Shown one piece after another: positions 1 to 8,134 of a stretch of 64,000 bases of DNA (its first letter is position 1; each line of letters begins with the position of its first letter). A program made the position numbers and the translations under genes. The DNA comes from Pseudomonadota bacterium. Its GTDB lineage: Bacteria > Pseudomonadota > Gammaproteobacteria > Burkholderiales > Ferrovaceae. The stretch spans positions 172,012 to 236,011 of the forward strand of contig JAJZEH010000110.1 in assembly GCA_021805725.1 (NCBI GenBank). Direction: 5' to 3'. A model generated the notes under the pieces. The model saw nothing but the letters and a program-made list of their open reading frames with translations, had not been told where the DNA came from and made no database searches.

Positions 1-1
1 G

Positions 2-304
2 AAGCGCAAGCTCTGGTCCCTGACGCTGGGCAACATCCACTTCTGGTTCCTGCTGATCGGCTTTACCACCTACTGGGTTTCCATGACCATTGCAGGCCTG
101 ATTCAAGGTGCCGGCAAGATCTACGAAGTGCCCTACATCGATGTGGTGATTGCTGAACACCCCTACATGATTGCCCGTTGGTTGGGTGGTTCCCTGGTAT
201 TCACTGGTAACTGCTTCTGGCTGTTCAACATGTGGATGACTGCGCGTGCCGGAACGGTGATTCCGCAAGGTCGCATGCCCCATGAATTGGCCTACGAACG
301 CTAA
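2..304 (+). CDS. ccoN: cbb3-type cytochrome c oxidase subunit I, C-terminal part (CcoN-like)
   Basis: The reading frame is open from the left edge, so only the last 100 residues are seen. They carry two membrane segments and the stretch HPYMIARWLGG, which resembles the HPYYVIRALGG-type end of CcoN, the catalytic haem b/b3-CuB subunit that reduces oxygen. The upstream part, with the metal-binding histidines, lies outside the window. A ccoO-like gene follows 26 bases downstream, as in ccoNO operons. Identification as a C-family oxidase is good; its exact subfamily cannot be told from this fragment. Confidence 0.85.
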   Translation, partial: KRKLWSLTLGNIHFWFLLIGFTTYWVSMTIAGLIQGAGKIYEVPYIDVVIAEHPYMIARWLGGSLVFTGNCFWLFNMWMTARAGTVIPQGRMPHELAYER

Positions 305-330
305 GCCGACGGAATAATCAGGAGACCAGC

Positions 331-1272
331 ATGAATTTTAGAGAATATAAAATTGGTAGCCGTTTTTTCGCTCTGGCACTTGGCGGCTCGATGACCATCA
401 CGCTGTTTATGCCGAGCCTGGACATCGGTTCGGTGAGCGCAACAGAAATCGCCATGGACAAGCAGCTTTGGGCGGGCCATGAAAGCGGCTTCAGCCTGGA
501 AGACCCCCTGCTGCTGGGGTGGCACAAGCCTTACAAGGTCCTGCTGAAGGCCGACCCCAAGACCGGTCAGCCCATGGACCCCACGTATGCCTATGTGTAC
601 GAGAAGGGAACGCCGTTTCCCGGGGGCATTCAGCACCCGGACAATCTGGGTCCGGCCGCCAAGAAGCTGAGCATCGACAAGGGCCACATCCTCGAAGCCA
701 ACAAGAATGCGGGCGCAGTGTTCATGGTCAAGTCGGATGACCAGAAGCAGTATTACATTGAAAATGCCACTGCCACCCAGGGATGGACCCCGGAGGGGGT
801 GCTGAAGACGGCGGGCGACGAGAACACGCAGCACGCCGCCGCGGGCAAATCCCTGTTCGTACGCGAAGGCTGCTGGTGGTGCCACACCCTGCTGCCCGAG
901 CAGACGCAGGATTGGCAGGTATTTGGTGCTCCTCCGATGCTGGGTGACTTCAATGGCGAATCCCCCACGGCTTTCGGTTCTGACCGCAAGGCGCCGGACA
1001 TCCTCCACGTGGCTTCGCGCAACGCTTCCAAGGAATGGATGATGTTGCACTTCTTCAATCCCCGGCTGGTGCAGCCGCATTCCATCATGCCCCGCTTTGA
1101 TTACCTGTGGGGTCCCGTGGATGCGAGCGGCAAGAAGATCGACTTTGCCAAGTGGCGTGCGGAATACAACGAATATCGCGAAGGCAAGCGCATTACACCT
1201 CCTGAGGTGCCGATGTACGCCAGCAACAGCGAAATCCGCAACCTGATCGACTTTGTGATGAACTTGAAGTAA
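331..1272 (+). CDS. ccoO: cbb3-type oxidase subunit II, monohaem cytochrome c (CcoO-like)
   Basis: This 313-residue protein has one N-terminal membrane anchor (about residues 15-40) and a periplasmic domain. It carries a single haem c motif CWWCH (near residue 190) and a likely axial methionine in HSIMPRFDYL (near 250), the same spacing as in CcoO. It would pass electrons from soluble cytochromes to the CcoN haems. It is longer than a typical CcoO (about 200-240 residues): an insert of about 100 residues separates the anchor from the haem motif. A GGAG-like site precedes the start. It belongs to the operon starting with ccoN. Confidence 0.85.
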   Translation: MNFREYKIGSRFFALALGGSMTITLFMPSLDIGSVSATEIAMDKQLWAGHESGFSLEDPLLLGWHKPYKVLLKADPKTGQPMDPTYAYVYEKGTPFPGGIQHPDNLGPAAKKLSIDKGHILEANKNAGAVFMVKSDDQKQYYIENATATQGWTPEGVLKTAGDENTQHAAAGKSLFVREGCWWCHTLLPEQTQDWQVFGAPPMLGDFNGESPTAFGSDRKAPDILHVASRNASKEWMMLHFFNPRLVQPHSIMPRFDYLWGPVDASGKKIDFAKWRAEYNEYREGKRITPPEVPMYASNSEIRNLIDFVMNLK

Positions 1273-1356
1273 TCGGGTCGGTTGATGAGACAAGACCGGT
1301 CGGGCTGCGCAAACAGGCACTTCGGCCGGTCAACCAAACGAGGGGAGAACTAGAAA

Positions 1357-1983
1357 ATGACATGGAAAATGGATGCACCCATGGTGACGTTGAGCGATGA
1401 CGCCACCACGCTTAAAAACGAAGCCTTGTGGGAGAAGGAAGACCTGGGTGGTCTCACCGAAGACAATAATCCAATCCCGAAACCGGTGATCTGGCTGGTG
1501 TTGCTGACCGTCATCACGGCGTTTCTGGTGACGGCGCCGCTTTGGGGACAGCGTCCCACCGCAGCGCTGTACCAGTCTTATGTAAACTCCATGGACAAGC
1601 CGGAAGTTCTGGCTGCCAAGGATGACGATGAAGCGATGCAGAAGATCGTGGCCATGAACAAGGGCACCAGCAATGATGCGTTGCTGGAGCGCCACCCGCT
1701 GACCATGGACGACCTTCGCATGATCAAGGATCAGGTCAAGGCCCTGGAAGCCAAGGGCGTGGACATGCGCGATTACACGGTGGTTGGCAATCATGTGGTC
1801 ATTGCCAACTTTGAGGGCAACTACCGCCCCGACGGCACGCGCATTCGCCAGCAACCCTGGTGGGACAAGGGTTACACCATCGACCTGTTTTATCTGTCCT
1901 ATTTCTTCCTGGCGGTTTTCCTGATCGTCAAGCGCCTGCCGCCGACCACGTGGCAACCGCGCCATGGTCACGGAAGCCACTGA
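1357..1983 (+). CDS. Oxidase-cluster membrane protein with CcoP-N-like start
   Basis: A 208-residue protein with a charged N-terminus, one membrane helix near residues 45-65 and a second near 175-192, and a soluble middle. The stretch before helix one (DNNPIPKPVIW) recalls the N-terminal anchor of CcoP/FixP, where a DNPLPRWW-type motif precedes the membrane. No haem motif CxxCH is present, so this is not CcoP. A shorter protein at 9425 shows the same motif-helix-WGxRP layout. It may replace the CcoP anchor in assembly; this is inference. An AGGGGAG ribosome site precedes the ATG. Confidence 0.7.
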   Translation: MTWKMDAPMVTLSDDATTLKNEALWEKEDLGGLTEDNNPIPKPVIWLVLLTVITAFLVTAPLWGQRPTAALYQSYVNSMDKPEVLAAKDDDEAMQKIVAMNKGTSNDALLERHPLTMDDLRMIKDQVKALEAKGVDMRDYTVVGNHVVIANFEGNYRPDGTRIRQQPWWDKGYTIDLFYLSYFFLAVFLIVKRLPPTTWQPRHGHGSH

Positions 1984-2009
1984 AACCTTACGGACATTAG
2001 GAGTACGAC

Positions 2010-2117
2010 ATGATTGAACTGGATTACGGCCCTCTGGCCATGCTGCTTCCCATCAGCATCGTTTTTGTAGCACCTTTCATTTACAGCTTTTTTGTCGATA
2101 ACTTCGACAAGAAGTAA
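2010..2117 (+). CDS. Small single-helix membrane protein in the oxidase operon
   Basis: A 35-residue protein with one hydrophobic helix and a short charged tail ending DNFDKK. It starts at an ATG eight bases after a clear AGGAG site and lies 26 bases after the preceding gene. Its size and place fit the small CcoQ-type or similar accessory subunits of cbb3 oxidases, but there is no diagnostic motif. A strong stem-loop follows at 2143, so it is probably the last gene of the first transcription unit. Confidence 0.7.
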   Translation: MIELDYGPLAMLLPISIVFVAPFIYSFFVDNFDKK

Positions 2118-2142
2118 CAATCTCCTCGTTTAAGCAGCAATG

Positions 2143-2176
2143 ACATGCCACACCTGACGGTGTGGCATGTGTCTTT
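2143..2176 (+). terminator. Rho-independent terminator
   Basis: A perfect 12-base-pair stem (ACATGCCACACC at 2143-2154 with GGTGTGGCATGT at 2159-2170), a four-base TGAC loop and TTTT at 2173-2176. It ends the ccoNO unit or lowers expression of the genes that follow. Confidence 0.8.
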
Positions 2177-2194
2177 TGAGCTTGAAGCGGTTCA

Positions 2195-2524
2195 GTGGAA
2201 GCAGCCATCATCATCATCGATTCTTTTCTCAACCGCATCGGCCAGAACGCGTTCTCTGCAGCACTGGCCAGTGCAGAGACTTCCGCCAAGGTGGATTTGA
2301 GCATTGAGGGTATGCGCAGCCAGCGCTTTGGCGTCGGTGTGTTTATTTTTCTCATGATCGGTATACTGGTCTTCAGCGGAATCATCTACGCTGTCGCCCG
2401 CGGCAAGCATGCTCCCAAGCACATGAAAACCGGCGAGAAGATGATGTTTGGGGCCATCATCATGGGGGTTGTGGTGGCCGTCATATTTGGTGCCACGCAG
2501 ATGTTGTCGGGCGTTTTGTTCTAG
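2195..2524 (+). CDS. Two-helix membrane protein of unknown function
   Basis: A 109-residue open frame beginning with GTG, the first possible start after an in-frame stop at 2183. It has two hydrophobic helices, near residues 46-66 and 84-108. There is no strong ribosome site, and an internal ATG at 2312 is an alternative start just before helix one. It sits between the terminator and the CcoS-like gene. No family is recognised; the membrane helices and same-strand position suggest an oxidase accessory role. Confidence 0.55.
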   Translation: MEAAIIIIDSFLNRIGQNAFSAALASAETSAKVDLSIEGMRSQRFGVGVFIFLMIGILVFSGIIYAVARGKHAPKHMKTGEKMMFGAIIMGVVVAVIFGATQMLSGVLF

Positions 2525-2587
2525 GCATGGATTGAACCATAGGGTCTTTTGTCACTCCAACGCATTGGTAGAAAGGGGAGCTACGCT

Positions 2588-2863
2588 ATGAATTATCTGG
2601 ATTCTCTGGGGGATGGATGGACCATCTATCTCTGGCTGGTAGTGGGTGCACTGATCATCGCCGCCAGTATCTACGGCATTCGGTGGGCCTCGCGCAATGA
2701 GCAGTTTGACGAGGACATCAAGTATCTGGTGTTTACCGAGACTGACAAGGACAAAATGTCCCCGGAAGAATTCGCCAAAAGCCGGCAAGTGCTGACGGCC
2801 CAGGAAGCCAGCCGTGAACGCGTGCTGAGCCAGCAGAACGGGGAGCGCAACCGGGCAGCATGA
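2588..2863 (+). CDS. CcoS-like cbb3 oxidase maturation protein
   Basis: A 91-residue protein with one helix (about residues 12-32) followed directly by IRWASRNEQFDED. This resembles the W-x-x-RSGQFDDL signature after the helix of CcoS, the small factor needed for haem/copper insertion into cbb3 oxidases. The tail after it is longer than in CcoS (about 55 residues, charged). The start is chosen at ATG 2588 because AAGGGGAG lies just upstream; an upstream TTG start lacks one. Its stop overlaps the next start (ATGA), indicating translational coupling. Confidence 0.6.
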   Translation: MNYLDSLGDGWTIYLWLVVGALIIAASIYGIRWASRNEQFDEDIKYLVFTETDKDKMSPEEFAKSRQVLTAQEASRERVLSQQNGERNRAA

Positions 2864-3348
2864 AACGCGGTGAGAAGGTTGTTCTGGCGCTGATGGCGGT
2901 CATGGTGGTGGGGGTCATGCTGCGCAACGTGTGGGTGAATAACCACGAAACCGACAAGGATCGGGGCATCCCCTTTTACACCACTGCCTCGCCTGATCTT
3001 ACCAGGCAGGCCTCGGAACTTTATCGGCAGCAACAATGCCGTCAATGCCATTCGCTCTGGTCGGTGCGCAACATGATGGAATCTGTGCCGGCACCAGCCC
3101 TGGACGGCATCGGTTCATTGCGCGACGAGGCATGGTTCTATCAGTATTTTTCTGCGCCCAATCCCCAGGCCATCCTGCCCAGCCGCCTCAAGCCGGAATA
3201 CCGCATGCCCTCCTATGCATCCCTGACGGACGATGAGCGACGTACCCTGGCCCGCTACATGGCAAGCCTCAAGGTGCAGGACTGGTATCTGGTGGAAACC
3301 CGCAAGGCCGAATACGAAAAGCTGACCGGAAAAGATTACCGTCCATGA
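2860..3348 (+). CDS. Membrane-anchored monohaem cytochrome c
   Basis: A 162-residue protein with one N-terminal anchor helix (residues 7-24) and a periplasmic cytochrome domain with CRQCH near residues 60-64. A candidate axial methionine is in EYRMPSY near residue 116. It has only one haem site, so it is not the diheme CcoP, but it could fill that electron-entry role in this cluster. It overlaps both neighbours by ATGA junctions and is thus translated as part of a tightly coupled set. Confidence 0.8.
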   Translation: MKRGEKVVLALMAVMVVGVMLRNVWVNNHETDKDRGIPFYTTASPDLTRQASELYRQQQCRQCHSLWSVRNMMESVPAPALDGIGSLRDEAWFYQYFSAPNPQAILPSRLKPEYRMPSYASLTDDERRTLARYMASLKVQDWYLVETRKAEYEKLTGKDYRP

Positions 3349-3821
3349 AAGCCGTACCCAAACCGGACAACGGTCGCATCACGCGTGGCCTGGTGGCCAT
3401 CCTGCTGGCCATGGTGCTCAACCACCTGGGGGATCGGCTGCTGGGCGTCAAAATCGAGATTTTCACGGGGATAGCCTATTTCAGCCCGCTGTGGATCGTG
3501 GATGTATTCATGGTTCCCCTGGTTTGCGGCATCCTGGTTTCCATCATTTACGGGATGGGAGGCAAATGGCTGTGCTATTTCCCGCCCATGATCGTGCGGG
3601 CCGTCAGTTACTATGAAGTGGCCAACATCACCGGTGTTCCCCAGGGGGCGGCTTTGATTCCGCTGGGCTGGTGGGGCTTCTTCGTCATCCTGGTCGTCGA
3701 GTCTGCGGTGATTGGTGGCGTGTTGGGTGAGGTCATGGTGAAGCGAACCTACGGACGCCGTGCCCGGCATCTGGTTTACAAGGACCGCGCGCCCGCCGAC
3801 CAGAAGAAGCCGGGGGCCTGA
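3345..3821 (+). CDS. Polytopic membrane protein, oxidase cluster
   Basis: A 158-residue protein with about four membrane helices (near residues 14-34, 43-68, 103-125) and a basic C-terminus. It has scattered histidine but no haem motif and no recognised domain. The start overlaps the stop of the cytochrome gene by four bases. Translational coupling to a cytochrome implies a role in the same complex or its assembly; the function is unknown. Confidence 0.6.
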   Translation: MKAVPKPDNGRITRGLVAILLAMVLNHLGDRLLGVKIEIFTGIAYFSPLWIVDVFMVPLVCGILVSIIYGMGGKWLCYFPPMIVRAVSYYEVANITGVPQGAALIPLGWWGFFVILVVESAVIGGVLGEVMVKRTYGRRARHLVYKDRAPADQKKPGA

Positions 3822-3826
3822 CGCCA

Positions 3827-4897
3827 GTGTTTTCAAGAAGCGCCAGACCGCTCACGCCGCTGGAGCGGCAACGACGCAAACGTTACCTCTCTGCAACCTT
3901 CATCACCTGCATCGTTCTGGTGATGATCGGGAGCACGCTGCATGTGATCAAGCTGGGGGCAGGGCGCATGGAAGACATGCGCAGCCTTGCCACATATGAC
4001 CTCAAGGAAGAGAAAACCCGGGTACGCGCTGCCGGCGAGGACATCTCCTTGCAGGAGAGTCACGAAGCCGGGCACGCCAGCAACCGGGGGTACACGGTGG
4101 TGGAAGCGGAACGACTGCTTTCAAGGGAACAGTGGCAGGATCTCGATACCATGATCACGATTCCTGCCGGTCCTTTTAGCATGGGGACCAACCTCGATCG
4201 AGCCGACCTTCAGGACAAACCGGAACACACCGTCACCCTGCCCACCTACTCCATCGACAAGTATCTGGTGAGCAACGCACAATATGCCCGCTTCGTTGCT
4301 GCAACCAAGCGTCGGCCGCCGCTCAGCTGGAAAAATGGGAGAATTCCCCAGGGCGAGCAGCTGTACCCTGTCACCATGGTGACCTGGTACGATGCCAAGG
4401 CCTATGCGGAATGGGCGCACAAGCGCCTGCCCACGGAGGCGGAATTTGAAAAGGCGGGTCGCGGTACGGATGCCCGAAGATGGCCGTGGGGCAACAAGAT
4501 GGAGCCCGATCGGGTCAACACCTATTACAACGTGGGTTCGGCCAGCAACGTCAATGCGCTCCCCAAGGGGGCAAGCCCCTACGGCGTGATGGATCTGTCG
4601 GGTAATGTGGATGAATGGATGGCCGACGACTTTCTGCCCTATGAGGGCTCAAAGGCGCCCTACGGACTGTTTCAGGGCAAGGTCTCGGTGGTTTCCACGG
4701 CTGAGGACAGGGCGCTCAAACTCTCCGAGCAGAAAACCGTTGACCGGCACTACAAGGTGCTGCGCGGTGGTTCATGGAAAGGCGATCCATTTTCCACGTC
4801 GCTTTTCCATAGAAATTATGCATTTGCCAACTATGCTTCCGACTTCTACGGCTTTCGCTGCGCCAGCGATGTGAAGGAAAAGGCCACAAAACCATGA
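3827..4897 (+). CDS. Membrane-anchored FGE-sulfatase (SUMF1)-like protein, probably non-catalytic
   Basis: A 356-residue protein with an N-terminal basic tail and one helix (residues 22-44), then an FGE/SUMF1 fold from about residue 105. Seen motifs are IPAGPFSMGT, RLPTEAEFE, MDLSGNVDEW and VLRGGSW. Formylglycine-generating enzymes need a cysteine pair after RGGS; here the following residues are KGDPFSTS, without cysteine. No sulfatase gene is near. It is therefore probably a binding or structural protein. The GTG start lies five bases after the previous stop. Confidence 0.8.
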   Translation: MFSRSARPLTPLERQRRKRYLSATFITCIVLVMIGSTLHVIKLGAGRMEDMRSLATYDLKEEKTRVRAAGEDISLQESHEAGHASNRGYTVVEAERLLSREQWQDLDTMITIPAGPFSMGTNLDRADLQDKPEHTVTLPTYSIDKYLVSNAQYARFVAATKRRPPLSWKNGRIPQGEQLYPVTMVTWYDAKAYAEWAHKRLPTEAEFEKAGRGTDARRWPWGNKMEPDRVNTYYNVGSASNVNALPKGASPYGVMDLSGNVDEWMADDFLPYEGSKAPYGLFQGKVSVVSTAEDRALKLSEQKTVDRHYKVLRGGSWKGDPFSTSLFHRNYAFANYASDFYGFRCASDVKEKATKP

Positions 4898-5139
4898 AAC
4901 TGTCATCGCTTTCCATGGCGGTACTTCCCGCGTTGCTCTTGATGGCGGGTCCCAGCGAGGCCCTGGACAGTTACCGCTACCTGCATGTCACCATCGATAC
5001 GCCATGGGGCATTTTCCTGTTTCTGCTGATCGGCATCTTTGCGCCCTTCATCCTGATGGCCGTGCTGGTATGGCGCCATTCCGGAGACAAGGCGCCCGAT
5101 TCCCCAGAGACCAAACCGCCAGAGCAGCCCGAACCATGA
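4894..5139 (+). CDS. Small exported membrane protein
   Basis: An 81-residue protein with a hydrophobic N-terminus that could be a signal peptide (cleavage near SEA-LD), a second helix near residues 38-60 and a proline/glutamate-rich tail. It overlaps the FGE-like gene and the next gene by ATGA junctions. No family is recognised; it belongs to the coupled oxidase-cluster series. Confidence 0.55.
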   Translation: MKLSSLSMAVLPALLLMAGPSEALDSYRYLHVTIDTPWGIFLFLLIGIFAPFILMAVLVWRHSGDKAPDSPETKPPEQPEP

Positions 5140-5510
5140 ACCCCATATTCCGTCGCTGGCTACAGCAACTGATGTTGCTGTTGCTGTTGTCATTTTCCCT
5201 GACGCCGCTGGTACAGGGGGCCGAGGCACCACGAGACGTCAATGGGGTGCAGGTACTGGAAGCTTTTGATCGCCAGCAGGCCGACCGGGTGGACTCGGCT
5301 GCCGCGATCGGTGACAAAAAAAAGCACCTCATCATGTTCCTGCTGGGCATTCCCCTGTTGATCCTGTTGCTGACGACCGGCGCGGTGGGAATAGCCATGG
5401 GAATCTTTGGCAAGCCGCTCTTCCTGCTGCACATGATACTGGCAGGCCTCACCATGACGCTGGCCCTGGTGCACGTGATCGTGGGGCTCGTCTGGTTCTA
5501 CCCCTTCTGA
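5136..5510 (+). CDS. Signal-peptide membrane protein, oxidase cluster
   Basis: A 124-residue protein. I chose the ATG that overlaps the preceding stop (ATGA), although the frame is open further upstream. It has a signal sequence ending near VQG-AEA, a short periplasmic stretch, and two helices near residues 64-84 and 93-122 with histidines in the second hairpin. No CxxCH is present. Function unknown. Confidence 0.55.
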   Translation: MNPIFRRWLQQLMLLLLLSFSLTPLVQGAEAPRDVNGVQVLEAFDRQQADRVDSAAAIGDKKKHLIMFLLGIPLLILLLTTGAVGIAMGIFGKPLFLLHMILAGLTMTLALVHVIVGLVWFYPF

Positions 5511-5520
5511 TTTCGCACGC

Positions 5521-8127
5521 ATGGGTTGGCTCACCCTGCTCTATGGGGGCTCAGGCCTCATCAGCCTGGCCTACGAGGTGCTGTGGGCCCGCATGCTCTC
5601 GCTGCAATTTGGCGTAAGCGTATTCGGGGTGGTGGTCACTGTGGCCGCTTTCATGACCGGGCTGGGTCTGGGCAGTCTGGCCCTGGCGAGGCGCGCAGCG
5701 CGCGTCAGGCATCCCCTGCGGCTCCTGGCGTTGCTGGAGGGCGGGGTAGCCCTGTTTGCCCTGCTGCTGCCTTGGGGCATTCAGTGGACCGGGCCGGTCA
5801 TCGATGCGGCTGCGGCCCGCCTTTCCCCCGAGCTCTGGCATGCCCTGATGGCTGTTGCCAGCTTTCTGTTGTTGACGCTTCCCGCGACTGCCATGGGGGC
5901 GGGCTTCCCCCTGATCCTGCAGGCGCTGGGGCATTCCCGCCAGGCCCTGGGACGCCTGTACGGTTTCAATACCCTGGGCGCCGTATTGGGGGCCTTGCTG
6001 CCGCTGGTGCTTTTGCCCGCGTTGGGATGGAGCATGGCGCTGCGCATCGTGGCCCTGTTTGGGCTGGGAGTGGCGTTGGGATTTTTCTTGATCGGGGACA
6101 GACCTCATTTTGGGGACAGACCCCGAGAGGGGGTCTGTCCCCAAAATGAGGTCTGTCCCCAAAACCGTCCCGCCTTGGGGCTGTTGCTGGCCTATGGCGC
6201 GCTCGGGGGGGCGAGCCTGGTGTTGGAAGTGGCCTGGACCCGGCTGTTTGGTTTGGTCCTGCTGCGTACCGAGTACGTGCTGGCCCTGATCCTGGCTGTT
6301 TTCCTGAGCGGCATAGGATTGGGTAGCCTGATCGCATCAAGGTATCAGGGCTCCCGCGGGTTGGCATGGTTGCCCTGGTGTGGCGCCGGGTTTGCCCTGC
6401 TGGGCCTGCGGGCGCTTCCCTGGGTTTCGGCCTGGGTGGAACAGGCACGCTGGAGTTCCCTGGGTACGGCGCTCACCCTGGAGGGTGGCGTGTTGTTGGT
6501 GCTCACTCTTCCCGTCACGCTGGTGCTTGGAGCCTGGTTGCCCGTCCTGGCGCGCCAATCGCAGAGCAGCGGCCTGGAGCTTTACGGCGCCAATGCGCTC
6601 GGCGCCGCATTGGGGGCAATCCTGGCTGGAGGTCTGCTGATCCCGGGAGTGGGCACGGCGGCCACCCTGGTTCTGGCGGCGCTTGCCATGTTGCTGTTGG
6701 GGCTGACCTGGAATCGCCCATTGAGGCTCTGGATGGTCCCGGCCTTCCTGGCTTTTGGCGCCGCGGGGTACAGCCTTGCAGCGCTCCCGCCAGCTTCCGC
6801 GTTGTTGCCCCAGGCCCTCGCCGGCAGCCAGGATCTGTACCGCTACGAGGACGCCATTGCCATCACGCAGGTGGTGGAGCAGGCAGACGGCCAGCGCGTG
6901 CTGCTCACCGACCTGCAGCGCCGCGATGCTTCCAGCGAACCCACAGCAGTTTTCGTGCAGGGTAACCAGTCGCGGCTGCCCTTGCTGTTGCACCCCGCGC
7001 CGCACTCAGTGCTGTTTCTGGGGTTGGGAACGGGAATCTCGGATGCCGGTAGCGCGCCCTATCCCGAACTGCAGCGCAGTGCCGTGGAGTTGTCCCGCGG
7101 TGCCATCCTGGCGGCGCAGCGCTGGTTTGCGCCGCTCAATCAGGAGGTGCTGGACCGTACGACCATCCACCAGGACGATGCGCGCCATTTTCTGAGTGCC
7201 AGCTCCGGGCATTACGACGTGATCGTCGGCGACCTGTTTCACCCAGACCTCGCCGGGGTAAGTTCCCTCCTGTCGGTGCAGCAGTTCGAACGCGCACGCG
7301 CGCGCCTGTCACAGCAGGGGGTGTTCGTGCAATGGCTGGCGCTCAACCAGTTCGATCCGGAATCCTTGCGGGTGGTGCTGCGCAGTTTTCGAGCCGTGTT
7401 TCCGGAAGCCCAGTTGTTTCTGGACGGAATGCACCTTGCCCTGGTAGGGCCGCGCGGCGCCTGGATGGGGGCCCCAGCCGTGCTGGACAACCTGCGGCGT
7501 CTGACTCCCGGGCAACGGCGCGACGCCACGGCCGGGGAAGGGGAGATGACCTGGCTGGGGCGCTACTGGGGGCCAATCGTGGAGAGCCCGGGACCGAAGC
7601 AGGATGAATGGGCCCCGGTGATCGAGTTTCGCCTGCCGCGGGTGCGCTACGGGTCGAGCGTGGACGTTTCGGTCCTGTTGCAGCAATTGCTGGACATCCG
7701 TCCGCGGGTGGAGCAGGCGCAAACCCTGTTGCAGGTCCCGCCGGCGCTGCAACCCGAGTTTCAACGCGCCTACATCGGCACCGAGCTGATGGCGCGCAGC
7801 TGGGTGGCCGCGATGCGTGGTCAGGCCAACCAGGCGGATCGCCTGATTGGCATGGCCTATGCGGCCAATCCGCACGACCGCTGGACGGCCTATGCCCTCT
7901 CGGACCTGATGCTGTCACGGCTGGATGGGGCCGTGGCGCGTGGTCTGGATCGCCAGCAGGCCTTGCAGAAATTGTTGCAGATGAATCCCTGGCAGACCGA
8001 TGCATTGCGTGCCTTATGGCGTGAACAGGTCAGCCGGGGGGATCCCCAGGCTGAAGCCACGCGGTTGCGCCTGCTGCAGCTCAGTCCACTTGACCGCGAA
8101 GCCCGGTCAGCGAAGAATGAACGATGA
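5521..8127 (+). CDS. Polytopic membrane protein fused to a spermidine synthase-like domain
   Basis: An 868-residue protein. The first 430 or so residues form two repeated halves of about six helices each, which resemble each other (LGLGSLALARR and IGLGSLIASRY). Residues 470-720 resemble a polyamine synthase/Rossmann methyltransferase fold with LFLGLGTGISDAG and HQDDARHFL. About 130 C-terminal residues are helical. Such fusions are usually annotated as fused MFS/spermidine synthases of unknown substrate. The linker between the two membrane halves (residues about 192-213) is encoded by a GGGGACAGACC inverted repeat. No clear ribosome site precedes the ATG. Confidence 0.75.
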   Translation: MGWLTLLYGGSGLISLAYEVLWARMLSLQFGVSVFGVVVTVAAFMTGLGLGSLALARRAARVRHPLRLLALLEGGVALFALLLPWGIQWTGPVIDAAAARLSPELWHALMAVASFLLLTLPATAMGAGFPLILQALGHSRQALGRLYGFNTLGAVLGALLPLVLLPALGWSMALRIVALFGLGVALGFFLIGDRPHFGDRPREGVCPQNEVCPQNRPALGLLLAYGALGGASLVLEVAWTRLFGLVLLRTEYVLALILAVFLSGIGLGSLIASRYQGSRGLAWLPWCGAGFALLGLRALPWVSAWVEQARWSSLGTALTLEGGVLLVLTLPVTLVLGAWLPVLARQSQSSGLELYGANALGAALGAILAGGLLIPGVGTAATLVLAALAMLLLGLTWNRPLRLWMVPAFLAFGAAGYSLAALPPASALLPQALAGSQDLYRYEDAIAITQVVEQADGQRVLLTDLQRRDASSEPTAVFVQGNQSRLPLLLHPAPHSVLFLGLGTGISDAGSAPYPELQRSAVELSRGAILAAQRWFAPLNQEVLDRTTIHQDDARHFLSASSGHYDVIVGDLFHPDLAGVSSLLSVQQFERARARLSQQGVFVQWLALNQFDPESLRVVLRSFRAVFPEAQLFLDGMHLALVGPRGAWMGAPAVLDNLRRLTPGQRRDATAGEGEMTWLGRYWGPIVESPGPKQDEWAPVIEFRLPRVRYGSSVDVSVLLQQLLDIRPRVEQAQTLLQVPPALQPEFQRAYIGTELMARSWVAAMRGQANQADRLIGMAYAANPHDRWTAYALSDLMLSRLDGAVARGLDRQQALQKLLQMNPWQTDALRALWREQVSRGDPQAEATRLRLLQLSPLDREARSAKNER
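6094..6160. repeat. GGGGACAGACC inverted repeat inside a coding sequence
   Basis: A perfect inverted repeat with 31-base arms and a five-base centre (GAGAG). Each arm contains the core GGGGACAGACC twice. It is in frame in the membrane/synthase fusion gene and adds about 22 residues (reading GDRP...VCPQN) between two membrane halves without a stop. Confidence 0.95.
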
Positions 8128-8134
8128 GACGACC

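Noticed and set aside
1273..1356. GGTTGA...TCAACC pair between ccoO and the next gene as a terminator
   Set aside because: The stem is only six bases with a long loop and no T-run, and the genes appear to be co-transcribed.
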